Below, in pieces: positions 10,144 to 20,572 of a stretch of 64,000 bases of DNA. Location of the stretch: positions 17,411,228 to 17,475,227 of the forward strand of contig CM034241.1 of assembly GCA_019916065.1 (NCBI GenBank), written 5' to 3'. How positions within the stretch are numbered: the first letter of the stretch is position 1; each line of letters starts with the position of its first letter. The notes under the pieces are model-generated. The model searched no databases. It was given only the letters and a program-made list of their open reading frames with translations, and was not told the origin of the DNA. The position numbers and the translations under genes were made by a program. Source of the stretch: Vitellaria paradoxa. Lineage: Eukaryota; Streptophyta; Magnoliopsida; Ericales; Sapotaceae.

Positions 10144-11800
10144 TTGTAATTATTGATGACAATACTAATGCTACTATTCTTGAACAAGGTGAAGAAGATA
10201 ATGAACATATAAAGGAGATTGAAGAAGCACAAGAGCATATGGAAGAAGAAAACACTGGATTGAGAAAAGAAGACAAAGTTGAACATGCCAAAACCACAAA
10301 GCAGTTGGAACCATCATCCAAAGTAAAGCTGAATCATCCAGTTAGTCAAGTCATTGGTGAGGTAACTGACAAGATGAAAACACGCATGCAATTAAGGAAT
10401 GAGGTAACTTATGTATGCTATGTTTCTTGTGTTGAACCCAAAAATATTAAAGAAGCCTTGCTTGATGAAAATTAGGTAAATGCCATGCATGAAGAATTAG
10501 ATCAATTTGTTCGTAATAATGTGTGGACCTTAGTACCTATACCTACTCACACTAATGTAATTGGGACTAAATGGATATTTAAAAACAAAAGTGATGAGTT
10601 TGGGAATGTTATTAGAAACAAAGTTAGACTTGTTGCACAAGGTTACACACAAGTAGAAAGAATTGACTTTGATGAGACTTTTGCGCCAGTTGCTAGACTT
10701 GAATCCATTAGGTTGCTTTTGGCTGTTGTATGTTTGTTGAAATTCAGACTATTTCAAATGGATATCAAGAGTGCTTTTTTGCATAGTGTTCTTCAAGAAG
10801 AAGCTTATGTAGAACAACCTAAAGGGTTTGAGGATCCTAAATTTCCAAATCATGTTTTTAAATTGAAAAATGCTCTTTATGATTTGAAACAAGCTCCACG
10901 TGCATGGTATGAAAGACTCACTGCATTTTTAATTGAATCTGGATTTACTCGTGGTAGTGTAGACAAGACATTATTCCTTCACATGGATTCTAAGCACATT
11001 TTAATTGCACAAATTTATGTGGATGACATTGTGTTTAGTTTTACTTGTGAATCTTATGCTGTTGAGTTTGGTAAGTTAATGTCTATACAGTTTGAGATGA
11101 GCATGATGGGTGAGTTAACTTACTTTCTTGGACTCCAAATTAAACAGGAAGATAATGGGATTTTCATTTCACAATCCAAGTATGCTGGAGACTTAGTGAA
11201 AAGATTTGACCTCTCAAGTGCAAAACATGCTAGAACCCCCATGAGCACAAGTACAAAATTGCATAAAGATCCAAGTGGAAAAAGTGTTGATCAAACCATG
11301 TATAGAAGTATGATAGGGAGTTTGTTATATCTTACATCTAGTAGACCTAACATTGCATTTAGTGTAGGTGTGTGCGCTAGATATCAAGCTGATCTAAGGA
11401 ATCACACTTGCATGCAGTCAAAAGGATAATAAAATATGTCAGTGGTACACTAGAGTTTGGGATATGGTTTACATGTGACACCAATTCTGATCTTGCGGGA
11501 TACTCTGATGCCGATTGGGCAGGAAGTGTAGATGATCGCAAGAGCACTTCTTGCAGATGTTTCTATGTTGGAAATAATTTAGTCTCCTGGCACAGTAAGA
11601 AACAAAACTCCATTTCATTATCTACTGTAAAGGCTAAATACATTGCTGCTGGTAGTTGCTGTACCCAACTCCTATGGATAAAGCAAATGCTTGCTAACTA
11701 TGGAATGGAGCAAGGCCCTATTATTCTGTTTTGTGAGAACATTAGTGCTATTAGTATATCTAAGAACCCTGTCTTGCATTCTCGCACCAAGCATATATAG
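10144..11800 (+). pseudogene. Copia reverse transcriptase and RNase H, inactivated
   Basis: RT starts near 10440 (NIKEALLDEN then a TAG at 10473 where Trp is usual). It shows WIFKNKSDEFG, RLVAQGYTQ, DETFAPVARLESIR, MDIKSAFLH, PKGFEDP and the catalytic YVDDIVF near 11014-11034. A frameshift near 11405 separates RT from RNase H. RNase H has SDADWAGSVDDRKST, but the usual catalytic Glu of the A-E-A-E-Y motif is Lys here (TVKAKYIAAG). A two-base insertion near 11797 ends the frame early. The polymerase would copy element RNA into cDNA in a virus-like particle; this copy cannot. Confidence 0.9.
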
Positions 11801-13203
11801 ACATTAGGCATCACTTCATTAGAGAGCTGGTAGAGGAAAACATCATCATATTGGAGCATCATCATATTGGAGCACGTGCAAACTGAAAATCAACTTGTTG
11901 ATTTTTTCACAAAACCCTTAGATGCCCTTCGCTTCGAGTCTCTAAGAAAATCTGTAGGCATTTGTGCACGCCATTGAAATCTAAAAGATAAGCTAGAAGG
12001 TTATTAATTAAGTTGAAAATATTTTATGACTTCTATACTGTTACATGTGCATTAAATCTTCCAAATTTATAGATTTCAATGAGTTCATAATTTTTGCATT
12101 CCTTGTAATTTGATACGAAGTGTCTTGGTGAGTTTTGTCATAATTTTGGAGTGCTTCCTATGACACTTGATTGTACATGCATATATCTCTTTCTCTTCTT
12201 TTCTGTGAATCAAGGGTTATTATTTGATGTGTTTAAAAAATGTTGAGGAGCCTGATATGTGCATATCAAAGTTATGCATAATAAACAAAAAAAATAAAAA
12301 AAAAAAACTTGAAAAGGGCTACCGGTGGGACCAATGAAAAGCCCCTTAATGACTCATTGATTGTTAAGGGAATAGCAACCTACCCATAAGCGTGTGAAAA
12401 TCGGCAAGTGTTTGAAAAAAAAAAAAAAAAAAAAAAGAGGAAGATTGGCTCTGAATTCATTTGGTACATCAAATTTAACTTTTGAATTTATGATTTGTTT
12501 GAAGGGGAGCCTATATGTGTATTACGCTCAAAACCTCACACGTGCACAAGCATTTGTCCACTTTTATGACTTATTTTACCTCCTGACACAGAATTGACAA
12601 TTTTCTTGGAAAATCAAAATGTGAATCTTTGAATTTATGGAGGGTGAGAGATTGATGTACATGCATTGGTATAGTGGAATTAAAATTTTTTTTAACATTT
12701 TTAATGAATTCTTCTACTGTCTTTTTTATTTTAATTGTCTGTGTCCAAATCTGTACTTACACATATTTTCTCGAGAGCCTCGTAGGCAGGACGCAGGAGA
12801 TCCTACCTCACATTATTCTGACGTTACACTTAGAAGAGGTCGTGTCATGTATGCCATACTGATGGGTCTTCGGTTTGATCTTGCCTTATTCCTATTTCGT
12901 CTCATGTTCATTCGACTTTATGATTGTACTAGACTTTATATTATGCTCCTCCTCCTTAATTTTGTGTGCTTGTCATTTCTATATCAAAAAGGGGGAGTCA
13001 ATTCAGGTTATGTATGTGATATGTGAACTTGTTTTGGCTATGATATGATATATTATGTATTATGTGCTCAGTGTGTTAGTTTGGTAATGATATCATTGAT
13101 CATTTCTATATCATTATTCCACATGGTGCCTTGATGTGTGTGTTCAGTACGTGCAGAATTTGAGCAGAATTTAAAATTTAACTTAAGTTTTGATATGGAA
13201 TTG
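11801..13203 (+). other. Copia 3' non-coding region
   Basis: AT-rich, with A-tracts near 12285-12307 and 12415-12436. Short frames at 12394-13026 have no recognizable domain. I see no gene, only the stretch usual between copia RNase H and the 3' LTR. Confidence 0.5.
11841..11872 (+). repeat. Perfect 16-bp tandem duplication
   Basis: catcatcatattggag occurs twice in direct succession (11841-11856, 11857-11872) in the copia RNase H tail, likely replication slippage. Confidence 0.9.
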
Positions 13204-13216
13204 CCAAGGGGGAGAT
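13204..13216 (+). promoter_or_regulatory. Copia polypurine tract
   Basis: CCAAGGGGGAGAT directly precedes the LTR start TGTAAAG. This is the standard plus-strand primer site of plant copia elements. Confidence 0.9.
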
Positions 13217-14077
13217 TGTAAAGTCTTGTGGCAAATCCAATCAAAATCTTAGTTAAATTAGGAATGCTATTAAAGTTTCTTAAAGTGATGCAAATTGAAG
13301 ATTTGAAAAATTCTGAACAATTAAGGAGATAAAATGAATTAAGTTGACCAAGATTTTCAAGAATTTTAATTAGTGTGAAGGATTACAGAACCTAATAGAT
13401 TTCGGACGCAGTTTTCTGGAACGTGGATGAAATTTCAGTGTACCTCGCAGGCACGGCGTGGGGAGCGCGCAGGTTCGCTCCAAGCACGCAGGCATCCCGT
13501 AGGGAGCGCGCGGGTGCGCCAAGGTGTCCCAGAAATTTCAGTGAGGTCCGCAGGCAGGAAGATGGGAGAGCAAGGCTGCGCCAGTATTATTTCTTAAAGC
13601 ATAAAAATTCCAGTGCAGGTCGCAGGCTGGAGGATGGGAGCACGAGGGATCGAGCTATGAATATTTTGTCCGGATTTAATTTCCTATTTTACCAAACTAA
13701 GGCAACCTTGTGTAACCCTATATATGTAAAACCAACTCTGTCAATAATAGAGGAGTAGGAGAACATATTATAGGGACCTAGAGAAAGAGTCTTTGAGTAT
13801 TGAGAGCTTTCACGTTCTTTCTCTAAATTCTTCTTGTATTCTCTTTTCACTTTCTGTGTGAGGTAGAAAGCCTGCTTGTAGGGTTTATCGAGTGATTCGA
13901 GCAAGAGTGACGAAAGGATTCGTGCGAGTGATTCGTAGAGAGCCTGAGTAGAGTCTTGTAACCCGTTGATAGTGGAATTGTAAATAGAGATTTTTCTCCT
14001 TGTGATAGGGTTTCCTCGTTATTCTCTTGTGTGATTACTTTCACTGTGTGTGTGATTGTATGGGTTTGGAATTTTCA
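13217..14077 (+). repeat. Copia 3' LTR (copy 2)
   Basis: 861 bp, TGTAAAG to ATTTTCA, matching 1923-2776. The right flank is TGAAC followed by the reverse complement of a LINE 3' end. GGAGCGCG words at 13462 and 13503 are 41 bp apart, with an inverted CGCTCC at 13476. Confidence 0.92.
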
Positions 14078-14395
14078 TGAACAATATCAAGGGGGCATTC
14101 CCCCGTATATCAAAACACACAAGAAAAGAAAACTACACATGTACCCCCCCAACTTTGAATTAGTCCAGCATTTACATTAGCCATACTAAATGAGTGACAA
14201 GAAAGTTTGGCTCTAATTATTTGTTCTAACTTCTTCACAATGATGGTGACTGTAGAAGGCTTCCCCTTGAAGATTCTAGCATTCCTTTCTTCCCACAAAT
14301 AATAGATTATGCCAGCCTAAGCAATTTTTCAAAGAATGTTACCCAAGTGCTTCCCACTGAACTTCCCCAAGGCCCATAAGACTTCGACCTCCCAT

Positions 14396-14509
14396 TTTTT
14401 TTGAAAGGTAAAGTTTTTTTCTTTTTTATAAGGGGGAGGGGAAAGACTCGAACTCGAGTCATGAGCAGGCAAGAGATGCTCTTAATCACTGAGCTACAGG
14501 ACACGCTCA
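14396..14509 (-). mobile_element. tRNA-derived SINE, copy 1
   Basis: Minus-strand sense begins TGAGCGTGTCCTGTAGCTCA, with an A-box-like TAGCTCAGTGATTAAGAG and a B-box GAGTTCGAGTC about 32 nt further. It ends with a pyrimidine-rich body and AAACTTTACCTTTC plus poly(A). It is flanked by acttcgacctcccat (14381-14395) and acttcagcctcccat (14510-14524), a 15-bp duplication with one mismatch. The tail TTTACCTTTC is shared with several LINEs here. Confidence 0.88.
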
Positions 14510-15381
14510 ACTTCAGCCTCCCATGATTGGCTAGGTTTTGAAATGAGGCACTTATTCAACACAGTGGTCCTCAATTCGCATGCAAATGGACATTGAAAGA
14601 ATAGATGATCTAATCATTCAAGCCCATTACCGCATAAGACACAAGAGGGATCCACATTCATTCCCCACCCAAGCATTCTATCCTTGGTATTTAGTCTTCC
14701 CTTAATTGCAAGCCAAAGGATAAAACTAAATCTAGGGATGTGGTGTGTATACCAAACCAAGTGACACCAACTCACCTTGCTCCTCCTTTTTCGAATAACC
14801 TTCCAAGTGGAAGCTGCACTATATTCCCCATTCCTTGAAGCAATCCAAGTAAACTTGTCAATTGAGTTAGTGCTAGGTAGGTAATCGGGTGGGTGCTCAA
14901 GGATGATCTCCCTTAGCTCCCATGTGCACGGGTAAGGCCATCTCCATTTGCCATCTTCCACAACTCTTGAAGCTTTAGCATTTATTGGTAACCCGACATC
15001 ATAAGTAATCCTTGGACCATATTTGGGTATTAGGGGGCCAAGAGGATGCCAATTAGCAAACCATAGGGATAAGGAATTCCCATTGCCGATTTTATACTTT
15101 GAAATCCTTTGTGCAACCTCTCTAAGTTTAAGCAATTTCCTCCACGTCCAAGAGCAATCATTAGGTGGTTTGATTTCCGAAAAGCATTTCCCTTTGAGGA
15201 GGTTAAAATGACACCACTCCACCCAAAGGGAGGCCTTTCTAGTGCATAGAGCCCATATGTGCCTCATCATAGAAGCTTTGTTCCATTCTTCAAGCTTCCT
15301 AATGCCAAGACCCCCTTCCACTTTTAGTTTGCAAACCTCATCCCATGTAATTTTACTTCCCCATTGCTTCAATTCCGTACC

Positions 15382-15510
15382 TTTTTTTTTTAAAGGTAAA
15401 GTTTTTTGTTTTTTTTTTTTTTGTTTTTTATAAAAGGAAGGGAGAAGACTCGAACTCGAGTCATGAGTAGACAAGAGAAGCTCTTAACCACTGAGCTACA
15501 GGCCATGCTC
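15382..15510 (-). mobile_element. tRNA-derived SINE, copy 2
   Basis: Same element as at 14396-14509: GGCCTGTAGCTCAGTGGTTA, B-box GAGTTCGAGTC, tail ACTTTACCTTT plus poly(A). It is flanked by cttcaattccgtacc (15367-15381) and cttcaatttcgtacc (15511-15525). It sits inside the LINE-beta zf-RVT region. Confidence 0.88.
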
Positions 15511-15845
15511 CTTCAATTTCGTACCTGACCATAAGAATCACCTAAGCACTTGTTCAATGGCCATGCATACTCTTTTTGGCAAGACAAATGTTAGCTCCAA
15601 TAAACTTGTATACTAAAGAGAATAGCTTTGATGAGAACCAATCTACCCGCATAGGATAGATACTTGGCCGTCCAACTTTTGACCCTCTTTGTGACTTTCT
15701 CAATCAACTCCTTGCAATCTTCATACTTAAGTTTGGTTGAGATCAAAAGCACTCCCAAGTACTTGACAGGGAGTTCACCAAGCTAGAATCCAAGCAGAGA
15801 GCATAAGTGGAGCTTATCTTGATGGCTAATTCCCCATCTCCATGC

Positions 15846-16713
15846 AAAACCCTATCCCATTAGAATATTGGATGGAGGAAGGATTGAGTTGTATTGCTAG
15901 TGTTGTTGGAAAACCGTTACATGCCGATAAGATGATTGAAAGTGTTAAAAGAATTTCCTATGCTCACATATGTGTTGAAATGGGAGTGGATGATGATTTA
16001 CCGGGGAGTTTTGATTTGGAGCTTGAGAATGGTGACTCTATTGAAATTCGTATTGAATATAATTGGGTTCCAAAGAAATGTATGTTGTGTAAGGAGTTTG
16101 GGCATCTTGCCAAGAATTGTAAGAAGGGTACGCAGCAAGAATGGGTCCTAAAGAAAACTTCATATATGGATGGTTCCAAGAATGTGGATCAAAAGGTTAA
16201 TGAAGATGGATGGGAGGAGGTTAAGAGGCATGGAAAGAAGGTGGTTGTTGATCGGTCTCCCTCTCCTATTCAAGGTAATTCAGCTTCTAAGGCTAAAGCT
16301 TCCTCTTCAAGCAATCCATTTAAGGCTCTTAATTAATTGGAGGATAAGGAGGAGGATCTTGCTTTGGCAATTGTACCTGTGCCTATTCAAAGTGATTATA
16401 CTATACAGCAAGTGGATTTGGAAGGTAAAGAGGGTCGTGATTCTTTCTCTACCCCATTGGGGGAAGGGCAAAAATCATTCCTTAATGTTACCATTCGAGA
16501 GCCCCCGGGAAAGCGAATGGAAGTCCAGATTTTGAACCGGGTATTGGGGATGGTATTTCTCCTTATTCGGATTGTAGTTCAGTTCCTATTCATAATCCAC
16601 TCATCCAAAAGGTGAGTATGATTGATGAAGTGGAACAAAAGAAGAAGAAGAACAAGCGGAGGGAAAGTAAGGGGGAGGGGTCGGGGAATGACCCAAAAAC
16701 TTTTTCTTCTTAA
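15846..16713 (+). pseudogene. LINE ORF1 C-terminal half
   Basis: Shows IPLEYWMEEGLSCIASVVGK (end of DUF4283), RISYAHICVEMGVDDDLPG, then the knuckle CMLCKEFGHLAKNC (CX2CX4HX4C), a Lys-rich linker, GWEEVKRHGKKVVVD and a basic end KKKKNKRRESKGEGSGND. A stop after KALN (16334-16336) and a frame change break it. The N-terminal half is absent. It is close in sequence to LINE-delta ORF1. Confidence 0.8.
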
Positions 16714-16717
16714 TTTA

Positions 16718-17505
16718 TGATGATTAAGGTTGCTTCTTGGAATATTGGGAGTCTCAATGATCCTTTAAAATAAAGAGAAGTTCAGAATTTTGTTTATGCT
16801 CATAATATTGCTTGCCTTGCTTTTGTTGAGACTAAAGTTAAGGAAGTGAATAGAAACCATGTTGAATGTGGTTTAATGAAGGGGTGGAAATCTTTTGTTA
16901 ATTATGATGGTGATTCATTTGGAAGAATTTGGGTTCTTTGGAATCCAAAGGTTGTGGATATAAGTGTAATTGCCTCCTTAAATCAGGTTGTTCATGTTAG
17001 CTTGACTTTAATGGAGGGTGATGCTTGTTTCTTTGCTTCCTTTGTATATGCTTTCAATGATCATGTGGGTAAGAGAGACTTATGGAGTAATATGAAGTTA
17101 TAAGCCCCTGTATTTATTAATGCTCCTTGGATTGTTCTTAGTGATTTCAATGTAGTACGATTCAAAAATGAGAGACAAGGTGGGAACCTTGATTGGCCAA
17201 TTTTTATGGAAGAATTTAATGATGCTATTTGTCATGCTGGGTTTGAAGATTTGAGGTTTGGTGGATTATTATTTACTTGGCACAATGCAAGGACTCACGG
17301 CCATATTATGAGAAAGCTTGACCGGGCACTTGTTAATGCATCTTGGATGTCTATTTTTGAAGCAAGTTGTTCATGTGTCTTCATGTGTCTTTAACCTTAG
17401 TAGATGGTGGTTTTGTTTTTTTGCTTCCTTTGTGTATGGGACTAATGATCATGTTCATAGAAGGGAATTATGGCACTATTTAAAGGCACAAGCTAATTCG
17501 AAAAT
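16718..17505 (+). pseudogene. LINE ORF2 endonuclease fragment
   Basis: Begins MMIKVASWNIGSLNDPLK, five bases after the ORF1 stop; a TAA then replaces the next codon. FVETKV carries the catalytic Glu. WIVLSDFNVVRF has Ser where other copies have GDFNAV. FTWHNARTHGHIMRKLDRAL follows. Several stops and the 17362 junction remove the C-terminus including SDH. Confidence 0.8.
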
Positions 17506-17514
17506 AAGGATGGG

Positions 17515-17541
17515 AGCTTCTCTCACTACTTTCTCTCTCTA
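17515..17541 (+). promoter_or_regulatory. Conserved LINE 5' leader
   Basis: A pyrimidine-rich block, GAGCTTCTC then ACTTTCTCTCTCTAA, just upstream of the ORF1 ATG. Very similar blocks precede ORF1 at 23036-23075 (minus), 45975-46010 (minus) and 57085-57115 (minus). It probably marks the transcript start; promoter function is inference. Confidence 0.5.
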
Positions 17542-17546
17542 AATCC

Positions 17547-19566
17547 ATGGCTTCTCAAGCTCCATTGGAACCTGCTAATGCTTGCTCGTCAACTGCATTG
17601 TCATCCTCTATTCCTAGCAACGTGAATCCAACCAAGGATGGAAATGAGAGCACTCGGTTAGACCATCTCTTGAAAGACCCAGCACGAAGGCACCCAGAAG
17701 CTGGTATAGTGTTGGATGAGGCCTCATTGGTAGCTTCATCCAGCTCTATTCCTGCTACTGAACTGGGTTTGCGTGGTAAGAATGCCATTCATGAAATCCC
17801 CAAGTCTCGGCCAACAATGTCTACCAGAGCACCATCCTCCATGGCCCCCACTTGAAGCCTTGAACAGCTCAGAGCTAAAATTCAGCAAATGTTAGAGCAA
17901 ACTCAAGAAGTAGGAGGTAAGATTTCTTTTGATTCATCATCCAAAGCTTCCTCTATCGCTGATCCTTCATGCTCAGACAAGTACTGCTCCAACCCGTTGA
18001 AGAAGATGCATGGTAATAACCATGGGCCGCAAGCATCTAATCTTTCTTCCCTTTAACTAGTCCAAACCAATACCCAGGATAAAAACCACCCTAAGTCAAC
18101 CTTACCTATACATATACCCCCTGACACTGATCAGCTACCCCCCACCAAACCTTTAACCAACGTGCAAAGCCCCTCCAAAACCAGTACAAACCTCTTTAGC
18201 CCGCCAACACCATTGAATTTAAATAATCTGCCACATATCCCTCCAAACCCACTTAAACCAAACTCTTCCCACATTAACCAGCCACTTAACCATACCATTC
18301 CAAATGAACCTAAGACAGACGTCCCTCCTTTACCTGGATCCGAACCGAGGGTAGCTACACCAAAAATTAACACCCCTCTCGCTAGTCCAAAGCCAAAATG
18401 GACCCAACTTTTTAATTCAAACCGGGTGAAGACTAGTGGAACAAATCTCGACTTCATACCAGCCCGAGACACTAAGAAAGCCTCACAATCACCAGTTACT
18501 ATTACATTTGAAGAAGTGTTTGATGAATTTAGAAGATGGGACAATGCCCTAGTCGGCCATGTCATTAGATCTAAACCCCCATACAAACTAATAAAACAAT
18601 ACTTACCAAACAAAAAAACTAATGAAACAATTTGTAGAGAGAAAGTGGAGGGCTTTTGGTTCCATAGAGCTGTTTATCCTCAAGGCTGGTCTATTTGTAT
18701 TTAACTTTCAGGATGAAGAATCCAAGCTCAAAGTGCTGGAACTAGGCCCATGGAGTTACTTTGACAAACCATTGATTTTGAGCCCATGGTCTCCCAATGA
18801 AGTGTATGAGAGGACAAGCCCTGATAATCTTTCCATTTGGGTAAGATTTCCTCACTTGAAACTCCATTTATGGTCAGCATTATCACTAAGCAAAATAGCA
18901 AGTAAGATTGGATGGCCACTATTCACTGATAGGATGACTTCCCAAAGGCAGAGATTGGCCTATGCACGGGTATGTATAGAAGTTGATAAACAATTTACTT
19001 TCCCATCATTTATTGAGATTGAAGATTACAATGGGAGGTTATTTAAGCAACCCGTTGAATATGAATGGATCCCTGCCATTTGTGATGGATGCAAGCAATT
19101 TGGTTATAGAATCAATCAATGTCCAAAAGGAATAAAACAACAATGGAGACCTGTTAACAGCACCACGAATATTCCAAAGGACAAATCAACTCAAGATACG
19201 ACACAAGTAGAGGGTCCTACTGCAAAAGTCTCGAATGGACAAGTGATTTCTAATGAAAGTGTGATCATCACCCATGGGAACAAAGAAGACTCGTTGAGTT
19301 ATGAGCAAAATGTATTGGCACAAAGTGAAGACTTCTCTAAAGATACAACTAGGAAGCAAGATGATAGGAAAGCTGATCAATGCCTAATTAAATATGAAGA
19401 AGAATCCCCATTATCAATCTCTCCATTAGCCATCCAAGTGCCGAGCCCTACCCAAGAGCCCACCAACTTGATGGAGCAATTAGAGGACAAAATTCCCCCT
19501 GATAGGAAGCTGGAAACTACAAATAGTAAGGAGCCATCTCAGTCCTCAATTGTTAATGCTGACTAA
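17547..19566 (+). pseudogene. LINE-gamma ORF1
   Basis: ATG 17547 (MASQAPLEPANACSS). One frame continues to about 18600 through stops at 17853 (TGA) and about 18054 (TAA). A 16-bp tail-only insertion plus its 15-bp duplication then shifts the frame by +1, and ORF1 continues to 19566. DUF4283 lies around LELGPWSYFDKPLILSPW … LSIWVRFPHLKLHLWS. The knuckle reads CDGCKQFGYRINQC, with Tyr where His normally binds zinc. The C-terminus is acidic and low complexity. The likely RNA-binding role is lost. Confidence 0.82.
18601..18616 (+). repeat. Tail-only LINE insertion causing an ORF1 frameshift
   Basis: ACTTACCAAACAAAAA, flanked by aactaataaaacaat (18586-18600) and aactaatgaaacaat (18617-18631). Net +31 bp explains the frame change in LINE-gamma ORF1. 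Confidence 0.85.
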
Positions 19567-20572
19567 AAAGAAGATAAGGATGATACAAATTCAGAGTCCC
19601 AACTATCAAAAAGTCGAAAGAAGAAAATAGCAAAGCTGATGTATGCTTTATAGCATAAGAGCAAGGCTCCCCGTGCCAAGCTCTCCTCACCCTCAACCTC
19701 CTCATCCAAATGAATTTTGTAGCATGGAATGTAAGGGGATTGAATTGGCCCCTCAAACAAGTAGAAGTGAAGAAAATGATCAAAAGCTCCTCTTTCAATC
19801 TACTCAGCCTATTGGAAACTAAGGTGCAAAGTAAAAATGTTGATAAAGTTTCTAAAAATATAAATTCATCTTTTTGTTATGTGGGGAATCATTCAAATGA
19901 TATGGCAGCTAAAATATTGATTTTGTGGGATCCTTCAACTATCAAAGTTCAAGCTATCTCAATTTCTAGCCAATCTATCTTTTGCCATGTTAGTCATCAT
20001 GCAATGTTTATAGAATTTTTTGCCACTTTTGTGTATGCTTCAAATGATAGGGCAAGTAGAGAGCTATTATGGAAAGAACTCCAAGCTAATTGTGACATGA
20101 TGGGTAGCATTTCTCCATGGGCCATATTGGGAGATTTCAATGTAGTCAAAAATGAGCCAGAGAAGAGAGGTGGAAGGTGAATTGACAAAGTTGCAGTAAG
20201 AGACTTCAATGATTGTCTGGAAAGTATTGAAGTTGTTGATCTAAGATACTCAGGTTGCCTGTAGACTTGGAACAACAAACAAGAAGATGGAAGTAGCATT
20301 TTCAATAAATTAGTTAGAGCACTAGTAAATGAGAGATGGCTTACTTGCTTTCCCAACTCAGAAGCTTTCTTTCCCACTGCTTGTACTTCAGATCATAGCC
20401 CAGCTGTTATTAACATTCGGTCCAATACTCAAGGAGGAAGAAAGCCTTTCAAATTCTTCAACTATTAGACTAAGAACAAAGAATTCGACAAGGTTGTAGA
20501 GGAGGCATGGAATTTCCAAGTTTCAGGCTCCCCTATGTTTAACCTCTTTACTAAGCTCAAGACACTCAAGAT

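Larger units (their letters stand above)
10144..13216 (+). mobile_element. Ty1/copia internal region, 5'-deleted
   Basis: Only the region from just before RT to the 3' LTR remains; gag, protease and integrase are absent. Order here is pre-RT linker, RT, RNase H, then about 1.4 kb of 3' non-coding sequence and the polypurine tract next to the LTR at 13217. The 5' edge joins LINE ORF1 directly at 10143/10144, where the sequence TTTGTAA may retain the first bases (TGTAA) of an LTR. Confidence 0.85.
14110..15835 (-). pseudogene. LINE-beta ORF2 C-terminus: RT end and zf-RVT
   Basis: Reading on the minus strand: LGELPVKYLGVLLISTKLKY and WTAKYLSYAGRLVLIK (RT end), then GSKITWDEVCKLKVEGGLGI, NKASMMRHIWALC, YKIGNGNSLSLWFANWHP and the zf-RVT stretch SWCHLVWYTHHIPRFSFILW … DPSCVLCGNGLE. 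It ends WEERNARIFKG and IIRAKLSCHSFSMANVNAG. zf-RVT is a Cys/His module found C-terminal to RT in plant LINEs; its role is unproven. Two SINE insertions and several stops inactivate the frame. Confidence 0.85.
14078..15845 (-). mobile_element. LINE-beta, 3' part
   Basis: Minus-strand LINE running from late RT through zf-RVT to a 3' UTR that stops at GATATTGTTCA, where copia LTR 2 begins. The hairpin GGGGGCATTCCCCC is at 14091-14104. The last ~45 nt and poly(A) of such a tail are found at 2777-2829 instead. Two SINEs are inserted. On the right it meets a plus-strand LINE ORF1 at about 15845. Confidence 0.85.
15846..17505 (+). mobile_element. LINE fragment: ORF1 C-terminus and endonuclease
   Basis: Plus-strand LINE truncated at both ends. 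It carries ORF1 from the end of DUF4283 (15846-16713), ORF2 from 16718, and a second overlapping piece of endonuclease (about 17362-17505) that repeats FASFVYGTNDHVHRRELW. This suggests two similar LINEs joined by recombination or deletion at about 17362. Confidence 0.75.

Noticed and set aside
9873..10475. 200-codon open frame that looks like a gene
   Set aside because: It runs through LINE ORF1, a tail-only insertion (poly-Lys) and copia sequence; it is a chimera of three unrelated pieces.
12394..13026. Small frames in the copia 3' region
   Set aside because: AT-rich, no domain, no conservation visible; non-coding 3' region of the element.
14396..14509. True tRNA gene suggested by A- and B-box motifs
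   Set aside because: No acceptor or anticodon stem pairing, poly(A) tail and target duplications; it is a SINE. The same holds for 15382-15510 and 48017-48145.
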